DNA of 20,634 nucleotides from Bacteroidales bacterium (GTDB lineage Bacteria; Bacteroidota; Bacteroidia; Bacteroidales; UBA12077). The notes below the pieces were generated by a model. The model worked only from the letters and a program-made list of their open reading frames with translations. It was not told the DNA's origin and searched no databases. The stretch is taken from contig JASGMZ010000022.1 in the NCBI GenBank assembly GCA_030156305.1, positions 1 through 20,634 on the forward strand, read 5' to 3'. The translations under genes were made by a program, and so were the position numbers. Position 1 is the first letter of the stretch. Each line of letters opens with the position of its first letter. Of this stretch, positions 1 through 7,522 are shown piece after piece.

Positions 1-10
1 TTCAAGTTTC

Positions 11-58
11 GTTATATAATCATTCCCTTGTGTGTGCGTTAGCTCATGGATGTTTCAT
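11..58 (-). repeat. Dispersed intergenic repeat, copy C (inverted)
   Basis: Read on the minus strand this 48-bp stretch starts with the same 14 bases, ATGAAACATCCATG, as the copy at 7523-7568. It ends with a closely matching block, AAGGGAATGA followed by ATATAAC (two extra bases between them here). The middle roughly 15 bases differ between the copies. The match is direct from the sequence. The element family is not one I can name. It lies outside any gene, upstream of the DUF5063 gene, and may extend left of the window. Confidence 0.7.
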
Positions 59-87
59 TTGATATTCGATATTTATCATTTAATTAT

Positions 88-213
88 ATTGGCTCTATTT
101 AAAACAAAAATACCTGGAATGCTCAGCATTGGAATCATAATGTAGTGAACTCTTTTTCATATATTTGAGAATAACAAATTTTTTTAACACCAACTTTATT
201 AAATAGAGCTAAT
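88..213. repeat. Long-range inverted repeat in the leader region
   Basis: Bases 88-102 can pair with 199-213: 14 Watson-Crick pairs and one G-T pair, with about 96 bases between the arms. The core is GCTCTATTTAA at 92-102. The region between is AT-rich and has a small odd palindrome at 118-130. It could be the ends of a decayed small mobile element or chance pairing in AT-rich DNA. I do not recognise it as a known element. Confidence 0.35.
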
Positions 214-252
214 CAGAATAAGTTAAACGCAAGGTAAATAAAATTTCTTTTT

Positions 253-260
253 TACCTTTG
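253..260 (+). promoter_or_regulatory. Bacteroidota-type -7 promoter box for the DUF5063 gene
   Basis: TACCTTTG matches the Bacteroidota sigma-ABfr -7 consensus TAnnTTTG exactly and sits 23 bases before the ATG at 284. No good -33 TTG/TTTG is visible at the expected distance. If real, transcription would begin near 265-268. This favours ATG 284 over the TTG at 278, although both would lie inside the transcript. Confidence 0.6.
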
Positions 261-283
261 CACCGAATTTTTATGCTTTGAAT

Positions 284-913
284 ATGGAAGAAGGATTTGA
301 TAGTAGTATTGTTTATACTAAAGATGTTACTGAATTTGTTACCGTTGCGGCTGAATATTGCAAATTTGTTGAAAACACTTATCGGTTCAGTAAACGCGAT
401 TTTTTAAATAAAGCACATAAAATATTGCCATTACTTTATTTAAAAGCTTCATTACTTCCTAAATTTCAATCTGTTTTCGACGATGATAATGAGAAGTTCG
501 TATCCGAAGAAGAATGGGATTTTATTCACGACTCGATAAAAAATAAATTGGGCTATCATGATGAGTATCGCGAAGTTTTTGACCCGTTAACACACGAACA
601 GGTTGAACAAAGTTCGGCTTCAATAGCCGATAATCTGGCCGATATTTATCAGGATATTAAAAATTTTATCTCGCTATATCATGTTGGTAGCGAAGAAATT
701 ATGAATGATGCATTGTGGGAATGTCAGGTAAACTTTGAAGAGTTTTGGGGCCAAAAACTGGTAAATGCGTTAAAGGCGATCCACACCGTTTTTTATAGTG
801 GTGATAGTCTCGATGATGTTGATACTCCGGAAGAAAATAAAAATCCTGACGACATCAATACAGATGACTGGATTATTTCTAAACGCCAAAAAGATTACAA
901 TAACGAAGATTAG
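284..913 (+). CDS. DUF5063 domain-containing protein
   Basis: A 209-residue, acidic, probably cytoplasmic protein with no signal peptide or membrane segment. The sequence fits the DUF5063 family, found in Bacteroidota and without an established function. The first two-thirds look mostly helical and carry many aromatic and acidic residues; the last 35 or so residues are a low-complexity D/E/N-rich tail. I chose ATG 284. A TTG two codons upstream (278) is possible but less likely in view of the nearby -7 box. The stop at 911-913 is followed one base later by the start of the exonuclease gene, so the two are almost certainly co-transcribed. In my recollection this pair recurs across the phylum, which would suggest a linked role in RNA or DNA metabolism. 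That role is inference only. Confidence 0.85.
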   Translation: MEEGFDSSIVYTKDVTEFVTVAAEYCKFVENTYRFSKRDFLNKAHKILPLLYLKASLLPKFQSVFDDDNEKFVSEEEWDFIHDSIKNKLGYHDEYREVFDPLTHEQVEQSSASIADNLADIYQDIKNFISLYHVGSEEIMNDALWECQVNFEEFWGQKLVNALKAIHTVFYSGDSLDDVDTPEENKNPDDINTDDWIISKRQKDYNNED

Positions 914-914
914 A

Positions 915-1490
915 ATGTTTAAAAATAATATTACCCATAGTGAAATTAATGAATTGCCTCTTTATCAGTTTGATGGGGGTGTTTTTGTCATTGATACATT
1001 TGAAAAACTAGATTATTATTTACCTTTAATTCAGGAACAAGAAATTTTGGGTTTCGATACCGAAACAAAACCCGCTTTTAAAAAAGGCGTAATTAATCAG
1101 GTTTCCTTGTTACAACTAGCCTCTTTACATGAAGCTTTCTTAATCAGAATAAATAAAATAGGATTACCAAAGGAAATTATCGATATTTTATCTAATAAAG
1201 AGGTTAAAAAAATTGGCCTGGCTATAAAGGATGATATAAAAGCCTTAAGAGAAATACAGGATTTTGAATTTCAGAGCTTTATTGATTTACAAGATTTTGT
1301 TAAGTATTTTAATATTGAAAGTCAGAGTTTAAAAAAGATTGCGGGTATTGTATTACATAAACGTATTTCAAAATCAAAGCAAGTATCCAATTGGGACAAA
1401 GAAGAGCTTTCCGAAGGCCAATTGCTTTATGCTGCTACTGATGCGTGGGCTTGTTTACAAATCTATAAAACGTTAAATCAGGTAATTTAA
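915..1490 (+). CDS. 3'-5' exonuclease, RNase D-like (DEDDy)
   Basis: A 191-residue DnaQ-fold 3'-5' exonuclease domain protein. Exo I is FDTET with D48 and E50 as metal ligands. Exo II is around GLAIKDDIKAL, with D106 or D107 as the third acidic residue. Exo III is YAATD with Y172 and D176, which makes it DEDDy, as in the RNase D and WRN exonuclease families. There is no HRDC domain, so it is a stand-alone catalytic domain; the family is usually annotated '3'-5' exonuclease domain-containing protein 2'. The open frame extends upstream to 798, but I chose ATG 915, one base after the DUF5063 stop, because the upstream residues are only an out-of-frame reading of that gene. The substrate (RNA or DNA) cannot be told from sequence. 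The rRNA methyltransferase next to it makes RNA plausible. Confidence 0.9.
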   Translation: MFKNNITHSEINELPLYQFDGGVFVIDTFEKLDYYLPLIQEQEILGFDTETKPAFKKGVINQVSLLQLASLHEAFLIRINKIGLPKEIIDILSNKEVKKIGLAIKDDIKALREIQDFEFQSFIDLQDFVKYFNIESQSLKKIAGIVLHKRISKSKQVSNWDKEELSEGQLLYAATDAWACLQIYKTLNQVI

Positions 1491-1497
1491 ATTTTCC

Positions 1498-2682
1498 ATG
1501 GACTATCCAAAAGTGATTTTAAAATCAGGAAAAGATCAATCGCCACGCAGGTATCATCCGTGGATTTTTTCTGGCGCAATAAAGAAAATTATTGGTAATG
1601 TTAATGAAGGCGACCTGGTAAAGGTAACCGATAATAAAGATGAGTTTTTAGCTATTGGACACTATCAAATTGGCTCTATTGCTGTTCGAATTATTTCTTT
1701 TGAACCGGTAGATATCAATTTTGATTTTTGGAAAACGAAAATTAAAAATGCTTATAACCTTAGGAAAAGCCTAAACTTAATAAATAACGAGAACAATAAT
1801 GTATATCGATTAGTACATGCAGAAGGGGATGGTTTGCCCGGATTAATCATTGATTTTTACAATGGTACAGCAGTTCTGCAAATGCATTCTATTGGAATGT
1901 ATCAGAATAAAGAATCTTTTGTTAAAATACTTCAGGAAATTTATGGTGATCAATTGCATGCCGTGTATAATAAAAGCGAATCAACGATTCCCTATAAATC
2001 GGATATTGAGGCTAAAAACGAATACCTTTTGGGTAAACCCGAAAGTATGGTAGTTCTTGAATATGGGAATAAATTTAAAATAAATTGGGAAGAAGGGCAA
2101 AAAACCGGTTTTTTTATTGATCAGCGTGAAAACAGAAAACTTGTCCAGGAATATTCGAAAGATCGAGCGGTTTTAAATGTATTTGGATATACCGGTGGAT
2201 TTTCTGTTTATGCCATGAAAGGCGGAGCAACGCTGATCCATTCAGTCGATAGCTCGGCTAAAGCCATTGATTTAACCAACGAAAATATTGCATTAAATTT
2301 TGAATCAACCAATCGGCACGAAGCTTTTGCTGTGGATGCATTTGAGTTTTTAGAAAAAGCAGATCAAAAATATGATCTTATTATCCTTGATCCTCCTGCC
2401 TTTGCCAAACATCATAATGTTTTACATAATGCACTACAAGGGTATAAAAGACTTAATGCAAAAGCCATTGAGAAAATTAAACCTGGAGGACTATTGTTTA
2501 CCTTTTCATGTTCGCAAGTCGTTAGTAGAGAAAATTTCAGAAAATCAGTTTTTGCTGCTGCAGCCAATACCGGAAGAAATGTAAGAATATTACATCAGCT
2601 GACTCAACCATCCGATCACCCTGTAAATATCTATCACCCAGAAGGAGAGTATTTGAAAGGGCTGGTTGTATATATTGAATAA
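1498..2682 (+). CDS. rlmI: Class I SAM-dependent rRNA (cytosine-5) methyltransferase, RlmI-like
   Basis: A 394-residue enzyme of the RlmI (COG1092) family, whose E. coli member makes m5C1962 in 23S rRNA. The N-terminal 70 or so residues form the PUA-type RNA-binding domain (HPWIFSGAI at 20-28). A linking domain follows to about 200. The Rossmann methyltransferase domain has the SAM-binding motif NVFGYTGGFS (227-236), motif IV DPPAF (298-302) and a cysteine in FTFSCSQ (C338), the position expected for the m5C nucleophile. The length agrees with the family (about 390-400). It starts 7 bases after the exonuclease stop, so it is likely in the same operon. The exact target base is inferred from the family; related proteins exist with other rRNA targets. 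Confidence 0.9.
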   Translation: MDYPKVILKSGKDQSPRRYHPWIFSGAIKKIIGNVNEGDLVKVTDNKDEFLAIGHYQIGSIAVRIISFEPVDINFDFWKTKIKNAYNLRKSLNLINNENNNVYRLVHAEGDGLPGLIIDFYNGTAVLQMHSIGMYQNKESFVKILQEIYGDQLHAVYNKSESTIPYKSDIEAKNEYLLGKPESMVVLEYGNKFKINWEEGQKTGFFIDQRENRKLVQEYSKDRAVLNVFGYTGGFSVYAMKGGATLIHSVDSSAKAIDLTNENIALNFESTNRHEAFAVDAFEFLEKADQKYDLIILDPPAFAKHHNVLHNALQGYKRLNAKAIEKIKPGGLLFTFSCSQVVSRENFRKSVFAAAANTGRNVRILHQLTQPSDHPVNIYHPEGEYLKGLVVYIE

Positions 2683-2696
2683 AAAGTATAAATTTG
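2666..2696 (+). promoter_or_regulatory. Promoter for the LVIVD-repeat gene (-33/-7)
   Basis: TTG at 2666-2668 and TAAATTTG at 2689-2696 are separated by 20 bases, a full match to the Bacteroidota -33/-7 arrangement (TTG ... TAnnTTTG). The -33 box lies within the last codons of the rlmI-like gene. Transcription would start near 2702, about 35 bases before ATG 2737. This argues that the downstream gene has its own promoter. Confidence 0.6.
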
Positions 2697-2736
2697 ATAT
2701 GTTGAAAAATCTAACCTTTTATTACTTAACGCTAAT

Positions 2737-3738
2737 ATGAAAAAACGAACGATTCTAATTTTTATCCTGCTTATCTTCGTAAAATTTAATTTTGCTCAAT
2801 ATATTTTTCCAGTATCTGAATTTAGAGATAGTCAACGACATATTGAATTATCCAATTTTGCTGTTAAAGATACTGTATTATTTCTTCCATTGGGAGAAGC
2901 CGGGTTGCATATTTATAATATTTCTGATTTTGAAAAATTTGATCTATTGTCAACTTATGAAGAGTTTGAAAGACGATCAAGAAAAAAAGTTTATGGAACA
3001 GCATATTGCGTTGAAGTTATTGATAATAAAGCCTTTCTTTCATACGGTGAACTGGGATTAAAAATTTTAAATATTTCCGATCCTACTTTACCTTTTGTTT
3101 TAGGAACATATTATCGACATCAGGATGTTTATTTTACTAAAGTTTACGAAAATTATGCCTTTTTGGGATATATAAATATGGGGCTCGAGATTGTTGATTT
3201 TAGCAATATGGATGATATAATAATGGTTTCCAGAAATAATGTAAAAGATTTTACCGTAAAAGATATTGAGATTCATCCACCTTATGTAATTATTGTTGGA
3301 GGCCGAAGAGGGGTAAGAATTTTTAAATTTAAAGAACCCATAACTTCTTTTAAACAAGCTGAATTTCCAAAAGATTTCTTAACCGAGGCACAAGCAAATG
3401 AACTTATTATTAAGGATAAAATTGGATATATGGCCAATGATTTTGGCGGATTGGTGGTTCTAAATATGGGATTGCCTTTATATCCTTTAAGTGTAAATGA
3501 GATTAAAACGATGGGTAGAGCCAAAGATTTATTAATTCAGGATAAATATTTATATGTTGCAACAGATAAAGGGATAGAAGTTTTTGATATTAGAGAACCT
3601 GAAAAACCAGTGAAGATTTTTGAACATGCTACAAAAAGAAAAGAGTATAAGTTTTTACAAATGCAAGGCCATTATTTATTTGCTCTATTCAAGAGTGGTA
3701 GAAGAGATTTTGGGATTGAAATATTTCAGGTGGAATAG
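2737..3738 (+). CDS. Secreted LVIVD-type beta-propeller-like repeat protein
   Basis: A 333-residue protein with an N-terminal Sec signal peptide (MKK followed by a hydrophobic stretch, probable cleavage after NFA at 18-20). The rest consists of about six repeats with a G-(L/I/V)-x-(I/V)-x-(D/N)-(I/F)-S-like core near 56, 107, 149, 192, 238 and 279, for example GLKILNISDPTLPFVLG and GIEVFDIREPEKP. This is the LVIVD pattern, known from bacterial surface and choice-of-anchor proteins and expected to build a beta-propeller. No lipobox and no C-terminal type IX secretion domain is visible, so a periplasmic location is most likely. It has its own promoter, and its stop codon directly abuts that of the convergent recQ-like gene. 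No enzymatic motif is seen and the function is unknown. Confidence 0.75.
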   Translation: MKKRTILIFILLIFVKFNFAQYIFPVSEFRDSQRHIELSNFAVKDTVLFLPLGEAGLHIYNISDFEKFDLLSTYEEFERRSRKKVYGTAYCVEVIDNKAFLSYGELGLKILNISDPTLPFVLGTYYRHQDVYFTKVYENYAFLGYINMGLEIVDFSNMDDIIMVSRNNVKDFTVKDIEIHPPYVIIVGGRRGVRIFKFKEPITSFKQAEFPKDFLTEAQANELIIKDKIGYMANDFGGLVVLNMGLPLYPLSVNEIKTMGRAKDLLIQDKYLYVATDKGIEVFDIREPEKPVKIFEHATKRKEYKFLQMQGHYLFALFKSGRRDFGIEIFQVE

Positions 3739-5658
3739 CTAACTTTTAATTTCTTTATGCCATGTAAGTTGTTCTTCCGAATCTTTTATAATTTTATGAT
3801 TATCTAACAACCATTGAATTACTTTAATACTTTTATCTTTATTAAAGGATAACATCGAAACCAAATCATCAAGCAATATCGTTTGTTTATTTAGCTTTTC
3901 CTTAATACTCTCTAATATTAAATCAAATTCATATTTACTTAGATCCAGTTCGTTTCTACGGGTACAAATATCACAAACACCACATCGATCGGGATTACTC
4001 TCGCCAAAATAGGATAATAAAAGTTGGCTTCGACATTTATTATTCGATGAAGCATAATGTAAGACAGCATTTAAGCGCTCAATAAACCTTTTTTTCCGGA
4101 AATCATAGTTTTCTTTTGACAGGTGAAGTGATTTGTCATCCAATCGCTCTTCGGTAAAAACGATAAACGGGTTACTTTTCTTTGGGATATAATTTAAGAT
4201 TCCTAAATTATTTAATTTATTTAAATAGTTATAAACTGTTTCTATATTGGTATTTGCCTTTTTTGCTAACGAAGTTTCATCAATATTCACATAGTCAGAA
4301 AATAATCCGGTATAAGCTCTTAGTATGAGTTTTATAAATCCATCGAACTTAGCATTGGCAATTTGGAATTTATAAAGATCATCTCTTCCTACTAAAAAAT
4401 GAATTTTGGATGAATTATAAAGTTCGTCGGTAATTTCAATATAACCTTCACGCTGTAAAAATTTTAATGCACTGTGTATTTTAAGGATGCTGAAATTATA
4501 TTTTTGGGCAAAATTTGAAATAATAAAATCATAGGCCTGATTTTTACCGCTGCCATAAGCAATTTGGAAAAAATTACCCAATGCCTGATAGATGGTTTTT
4601 ATTTCTTTAAGTTCAGGGAAATTAGTTTCAATTCTTTGTTCTGCTTTTACCTTATCCGAATTATTATATAAAAGTACAGCATACGCTTTTTTCCCGTCTC
4701 GGCCAGCCCGGCCGGCTTCCTGGAAATAAGCTTCGATACTATCTGGCAAATCGATATGAATAACAAATCGTACATCTGGTTTATCAATGCCCATTCCGAA
4801 AGCATTAGTTGCAACCATTACTCTCGTTTTGCCTACTTTCCACTGATCCTGTTTATTACTTCTGTCTTCGTGTTTTAACCCGGCATGATAATAATCGGCA
4901 GATATTTTAGCCTTTTGAAGCATTAAGGCTATTTCCCGGGTTTTTTTTCTGTTTCGTGCATAAATAATCCCACTGCCCTTCACATTATTTAGTGTTTCGA
5001 TTAAATAATGCTGTTTATCTTCTACCTCCCGCACAAGATAAACCAGATTCTTACGCTCAAAGCTTTTACGAAAAACATTTTTTTTTACAAACTTTAACTT
5101 CTCTTGAATATCGTCAACAACTTTTGTTGTAGCTGTCGCTGTAAGTGCTAAAAAAGGAACATCGGGGACTAATTCACGTAAATCAGCTATTTTTAGATAT
5201 GAAGGGCGAAAATCATATCCCCATTCCGAAATACAGTGTGCCTCATCAATGGCAATTAAGTTTACCTGCATGTATTTAACGCGGGTTTTAAAAAGCTCGG
5301 TATTTATTCGCTCAGGCGAGATGTAAAGAAATTTCACTCCACCATAAATACAATTATCCAAAGCGATATCTATTTCATTTTTTGTCATCCCCGAATAAAT
5401 GGCAATGGCTTTAATATCTTTTTTTTGCAGATTTTCTACCTGGTCTTTCATTAGCGCAATAAGCGGAGTAATTACAATACAAATACCATCCTGAGCCATT
5501 GAGGGAACCTGGAAAGTAATAGATTTGCCCCCTCCGGTTGGCATTAGGGCTAAGGTATCTTTGCCATCCATTACCGAGCGGATAATATCCTCCTGCAACG
5601 GCCTGAATTTGGAATAACCCCAGTATTTAATCAGTATTTGTTCATACTTGTTTATCAT
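3739..5658 (-). CDS. recQ: RecQ-family ATP-dependent DNA helicase
   Basis: A 639-residue SF2 3'-5' helicase. RecQ motif 0 is near residues 14-22 (GYSKFRPLQ). Walker A TGGGKS is at 41-46, DEAH at 138-141 followed by the RecQ aromatic-rich loop CISEWGYDFRP, motif III TATAT near 173, and motif VI QEAGRAGRDG at 313-322. The four zinc ligands of the RecQ C-terminal domain are present (C542, C559, C562, C565), but about 200 residues after the helicase core instead of directly behind it as in E. coli RecQ. Residues 345-530 between them look like helical/winged-helix sequence. After the zinc site there is only a roughly 70-residue tail and no clear HRDC domain. It therefore resembles a RecQ paralogue group rather than canonical RecQ. 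The role in recombination and repair is inferred from the family. ATG at 5656-5658. Confidence 0.93.
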   Translation of the reverse strand: MINKYEQILIKYWGYSKFRPLQEDIIRSVMDGKDTLALMPTGGGKSITFQVPSMAQDGICIVITPLIALMKDQVENLQKKDIKAIAIYSGMTKNEIDIALDNCIYGGVKFLYISPERINTELFKTRVKYMQVNLIAIDEAHCISEWGYDFRPSYLKIADLRELVPDVPFLALTATATTKVVDDIQEKLKFVKKNVFRKSFERKNLVYLVREVEDKQHYLIETLNNVKGSGIIYARNRKKTREIALMLQKAKISADYYHAGLKHEDRSNKQDQWKVGKTRVMVATNAFGMGIDKPDVRFVIHIDLPDSIEAYFQEAGRAGRDGKKAYAVLLYNNSDKVKAEQRIETNFPELKEIKTIYQALGNFFQIAYGSGKNQAYDFIISNFAQKYNFSILKIHSALKFLQREGYIEITDELYNSSKIHFLVGRDDLYKFQIANAKFDGFIKLILRAYTGLFSDYVNIDETSLAKKANTNIETVYNYLNKLNNLGILNYIPKKSNPFIVFTEERLDDKSLHLSKENYDFRKKRFIERLNAVLHYASSNNKCRSQLLLSYFGESNPDRCGVCDICTRRNELDLSKYEFDLILESIKEKLNKQTILLDDLVSMLSFNKDKSIKVIQWLLDNHKIIKDSEEQLTWHKEIKS

Positions 5659-5713
5659 ACCATAAAGATGATATTTATAGGTAAATGAATATCTTAAAAA
5701 AAGTTAAAAAAAT

Positions 5714-5742
5714 CAAATCTATGGATATTATCATATTTTCAA
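5714..5742 (-). promoter_or_regulatory. Promoter for the recQ-like gene
   Basis: On the minus strand TAGATTTG (5714-5721) matches the TAnnTTTG -7 box exactly, and TTG (5740-5742) lies 18 bases upstream as a possible -33 element. Predicted transcription starts near 5708, giving a leader of about 50 bases. Confidence 0.5.
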
Positions 5743-5764
5743 CCGATATTTTGCTAATTTTTTG

Positions 5765-5771
5765 TAATTTG
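5765..5771 (+). promoter_or_regulatory. Possible -7 element for guaB
   Basis: TAATTTG resembles the TAnnTTTG box with one spacer base missing, 35 bases before the guaB start. No convincing -33 element accompanies it. A second near-match, TATTTTG, is at 5747-5753. I cannot decide between them. Confidence 0.3.
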
Positions 5772-5806
5772 GCACAATTTTAAAACTACAAAAAAATCAT
5801 AAAAAA

Positions 5807-7282
5807 ATGTCATTTTTACAAGATAAAGTTGCATTTGAAGGACTTACGTTTGATGATGTATTATTGATTCCTCAATATTCGGAAGTATTACCCCGCGAAG
5901 TGGATGTTTCTTCACAATTTTCGCGCAATATTAGGTTAAATGTTCCCATTGTCTCCGCAGCAATGGATACGGTTACTGAAGCCGACATGGCTATTGCTAT
6001 TGCACGTTTAGGAGGGATAGGTGTTATACATAAAAATATGAGTATCGAAGAGCAGGCGAAACACGTAAAAACGGTTAAACGTGCCGAAAATGGGATGATA
6101 TATGATCCTATAACCATTCATAGTGATGATACTGTTGCCGATGCATTAAATCTGATGAAAGAATATAAAATTGGCGGTATTCCTGTGGTTAACAATGAAA
6201 AAATTTTGGTTGGCATTGTCACTAATCGTGATTTGCGGTTTGAAAAAAAAATGTCTAAAAAGATTGCGGATGTAATGACCAAAGATAAAATTATTACAAC
6301 CCATCAATCTATTGATCTTGAAAAAGCAACTGATATCCTGCAGCGCCATAAAATTGAAAAACTTCCTGTTGTGGATGATAACAATAAGTTGATTGGTTTA
6401 TTAACGTATAAAGATATAACAAAGGTTAAAGATAACCCATTGGCCTGTAAGGACAAACAAGGCCGGTTACGTGTTGCAGCTGGTGTAGGCGTAACATCTG
6501 ATACGCATCAACGCGTTGAAGCATTGGTAAATGCCGGGGTAGATGCTGTGGTAATTGATACTGCACATGGCCACTCAAAAGGAGTAATTGAAATGCTGAA
6601 ATCGGTAAAAGCAAACTTTTCTACTATTGATGTTGTGGTTGGGAATATTGGTACATCCGAAGCAGCCAAATCCCTTGTTGATGCTGGAGCCGATGCAGTA
6701 AAGGTCGGTATCGGGCCGGGATCAATTTGTACAACTCGTGTAATTGCAGGGGTTGGATTACCTCAACTTACCGCTATTTACGAAGTAGCAAAAGCTCTTA
6801 AAGGAACTGATATTCCTTTAATTGGTGATGGTGGATTACGCTATTCGGGTGATATCGTTAAAGCTATTGCAGCAGGAGCCCACACAGTGATGGCGGGTTC
6901 ATTATTTGCCGGTGTTGAAGAATCTCCTGGTGAAACGATTATATATAACGGACGAAAATTCAAATCTTATCGCGGAATGGGATCTATTGAAGCCATGCAA
7001 CAAGGATCAAAAGATCGTTATTTCCAGGATGTAGAAGATGATATCAATAAATTAGTGCCTGAAGGAATTGCTGCTCGCGTACCTTTTAAAGGAAACCTCT
7101 CAGAAGTTATATACCAGTTGGTTGGTGGATTAAGAGCTGGAATGGGGTATTGTGGAGCTAAAGATATCCAAACATTAATGCAATCGAAATTTGTGCGTAT
7201 TACGGGGGCAGGAGTTACCGAAAGCCATCCCCACGATGTGTCTATTACACGCGAAGCACCTAATTATAGCCGACAGATGTAA
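5807..7282 (+). CDS. guaB: Inosine-5'-monophosphate dehydrogenase
   Basis: A 491-residue IMP dehydrogenase, which oxidises IMP to XMP with NAD+ in the first committed step of GMP synthesis. The length is the bacterial norm. The barrel begins with FDDVLLIPQYSEVLPREVD (15-33). Two CBS domains are inserted at about 95-205 (IGGIPVVNN and EKLPVVDDNNKLIGLLTYKD). The catalytic loop GPGSICTTR carries the nucleophile C308. GDGGLRYSGD (340-349) binds the IMP phosphate, the YRGMGS motif is at 388-393, and the mobile flap has R404-Y405. All key residues are present, so it should be active. It is divergent from recQ and followed by a 331-bp repeat-rich gap, so it is probably transcribed alone. GuaB next to surA-type genes is, from memory, common in Bacteroidota. 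Confidence 0.98.
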   Translation: MSFLQDKVAFEGLTFDDVLLIPQYSEVLPREVDVSSQFSRNIRLNVPIVSAAMDTVTEADMAIAIARLGGIGVIHKNMSIEEQAKHVKTVKRAENGMIYDPITIHSDDTVADALNLMKEYKIGGIPVVNNEKILVGIVTNRDLRFEKKMSKKIADVMTKDKIITTHQSIDLEKATDILQRHKIEKLPVVDDNNKLIGLLTYKDITKVKDNPLACKDKQGRLRVAAGVGVTSDTHQRVEALVNAGVDAVVIDTAHGHSKGVIEMLKSVKANFSTIDVVVGNIGTSEAAKSLVDAGADAVKVGIGPGSICTTRVIAGVGLPQLTAIYEVAKALKGTDIPLIGDGGLRYSGDIVKAIAAGAHTVMAGSLFAGVEESPGETIIYNGRKFKSYRGMGSIEAMQQGSKDRYFQDVEDDINKLVPEGIAARVPFKGNLSEVIYQLVGGLRAGMGYCGAKDIQTLMQSKFVRITGAGVTESHPHDVSITREAPNYSRQM

Positions 7283-7299
7283 ATTTTATTATAAAATTT
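7281..7299 (+). terminator. Weak AT-only palindrome after guaB
   Basis: AAATTTTAT and ATAAAATTT flank a single T and overlap the guaB stop codon. The stem contains only A-T pairs and the T run behind it is short, so it would be a poor intrinsic terminator. It is the only palindrome directly behind guaB. Confidence 0.25.
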
Positions 7300-7305
7300 T
7301 ATCTA

Positions 7306-7352
7306 ATGAAACATTCACGCACTGAAGTTCACAAAAATGGAATGAATATAAC
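7306..7352 (+). repeat. Dispersed intergenic repeat, copy A
   Basis: 47 bases that match 7523-7568 with two substitutions near the start and one substitution plus one inserted base in the middle. Shared blocks include ATGAAACAT, GCACTGAAGTTCACAAAA and GGAATGAATATAAC. This copy has no terminal inverted repeat. By chance or otherwise it opens a 27-codon frame (7306-7389), but the other two copies do not keep that frame. Confidence 0.8.
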
Positions 7353-7402
7353 TAAGAATGGTATCAGACGTTATGTAAATAATTTATAATTAATACGCTG
7401 AG

Positions 7403-7476
7403 TTATGCAAAGAGAGTAAAAGAACCGCAAAGATTTCTTAGCAAAACTTTGTTAATCCTGGCGGCCCTCTGCGTAA
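7403..7476. repeat. Degenerate palindromic intergenic element
   Basis: The ends TTATGCAAAGAG (7403-7414) and CCCTCTGCGTAA (7465-7476) are imperfect inverted copies: 9 Watson-Crick pairs, one G-T pair and two A-C mismatches. Inner nested pairs are CCGC (7425-7428) with GCGG (7461-7464), and AAAG (7429-7432) with CTTT (7447-7450). The minus-strand reading, with an end like TTACGCAGAGGG, resembles the GCAGAG/GCAAAG-type intergenic palindromes common in environmental bacterial genomes. I do not recognise a named family. It sits between copies A and B of the dispersed repeat. Confidence 0.5.
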
Positions 7477-7522
7477 AGAAATATTCAGTTAATGATATGC
7501 TAGAAAACAAAGAAATAAAAAT

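Noticed and set aside
118..130. Perfect 6-bp palindrome AATGCTCAGCATT as an operator
   Set aside because: It is short, with a one-base centre, far from the promoter box at 253-260 and without a regulator gene nearby; chance is likely.
278..283. TTG at 278 as the start of the DUF5063 protein
   Set aside because: An ATG lies two codons later in the same frame, and nothing favours the rarer start codon.
798..914. An upstream extension of the exonuclease frame to ATG 798
   Set aside because: It overlaps the DUF5063 gene out of frame, and the extra residues do not belong to the exonuclease family. ATG 915, one base after the previous stop, is the natural start.
3739..5658. RecQ-like helicase plus neighbouring nuclease as a possible defence island
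   Set aside because: The exonuclease belongs to a separate operon with an rRNA methyltransferase, and there are no mobility genes, toxins or other defence genes. The surroundings are housekeeping genes.
7306..7389. A 27-codon open frame starting in repeat copy A
   Set aside because: The frame is broken by early stops in copies B and C, it has no ribosome-binding signal and no recognisable product, so it looks like a by-product of the repeat.
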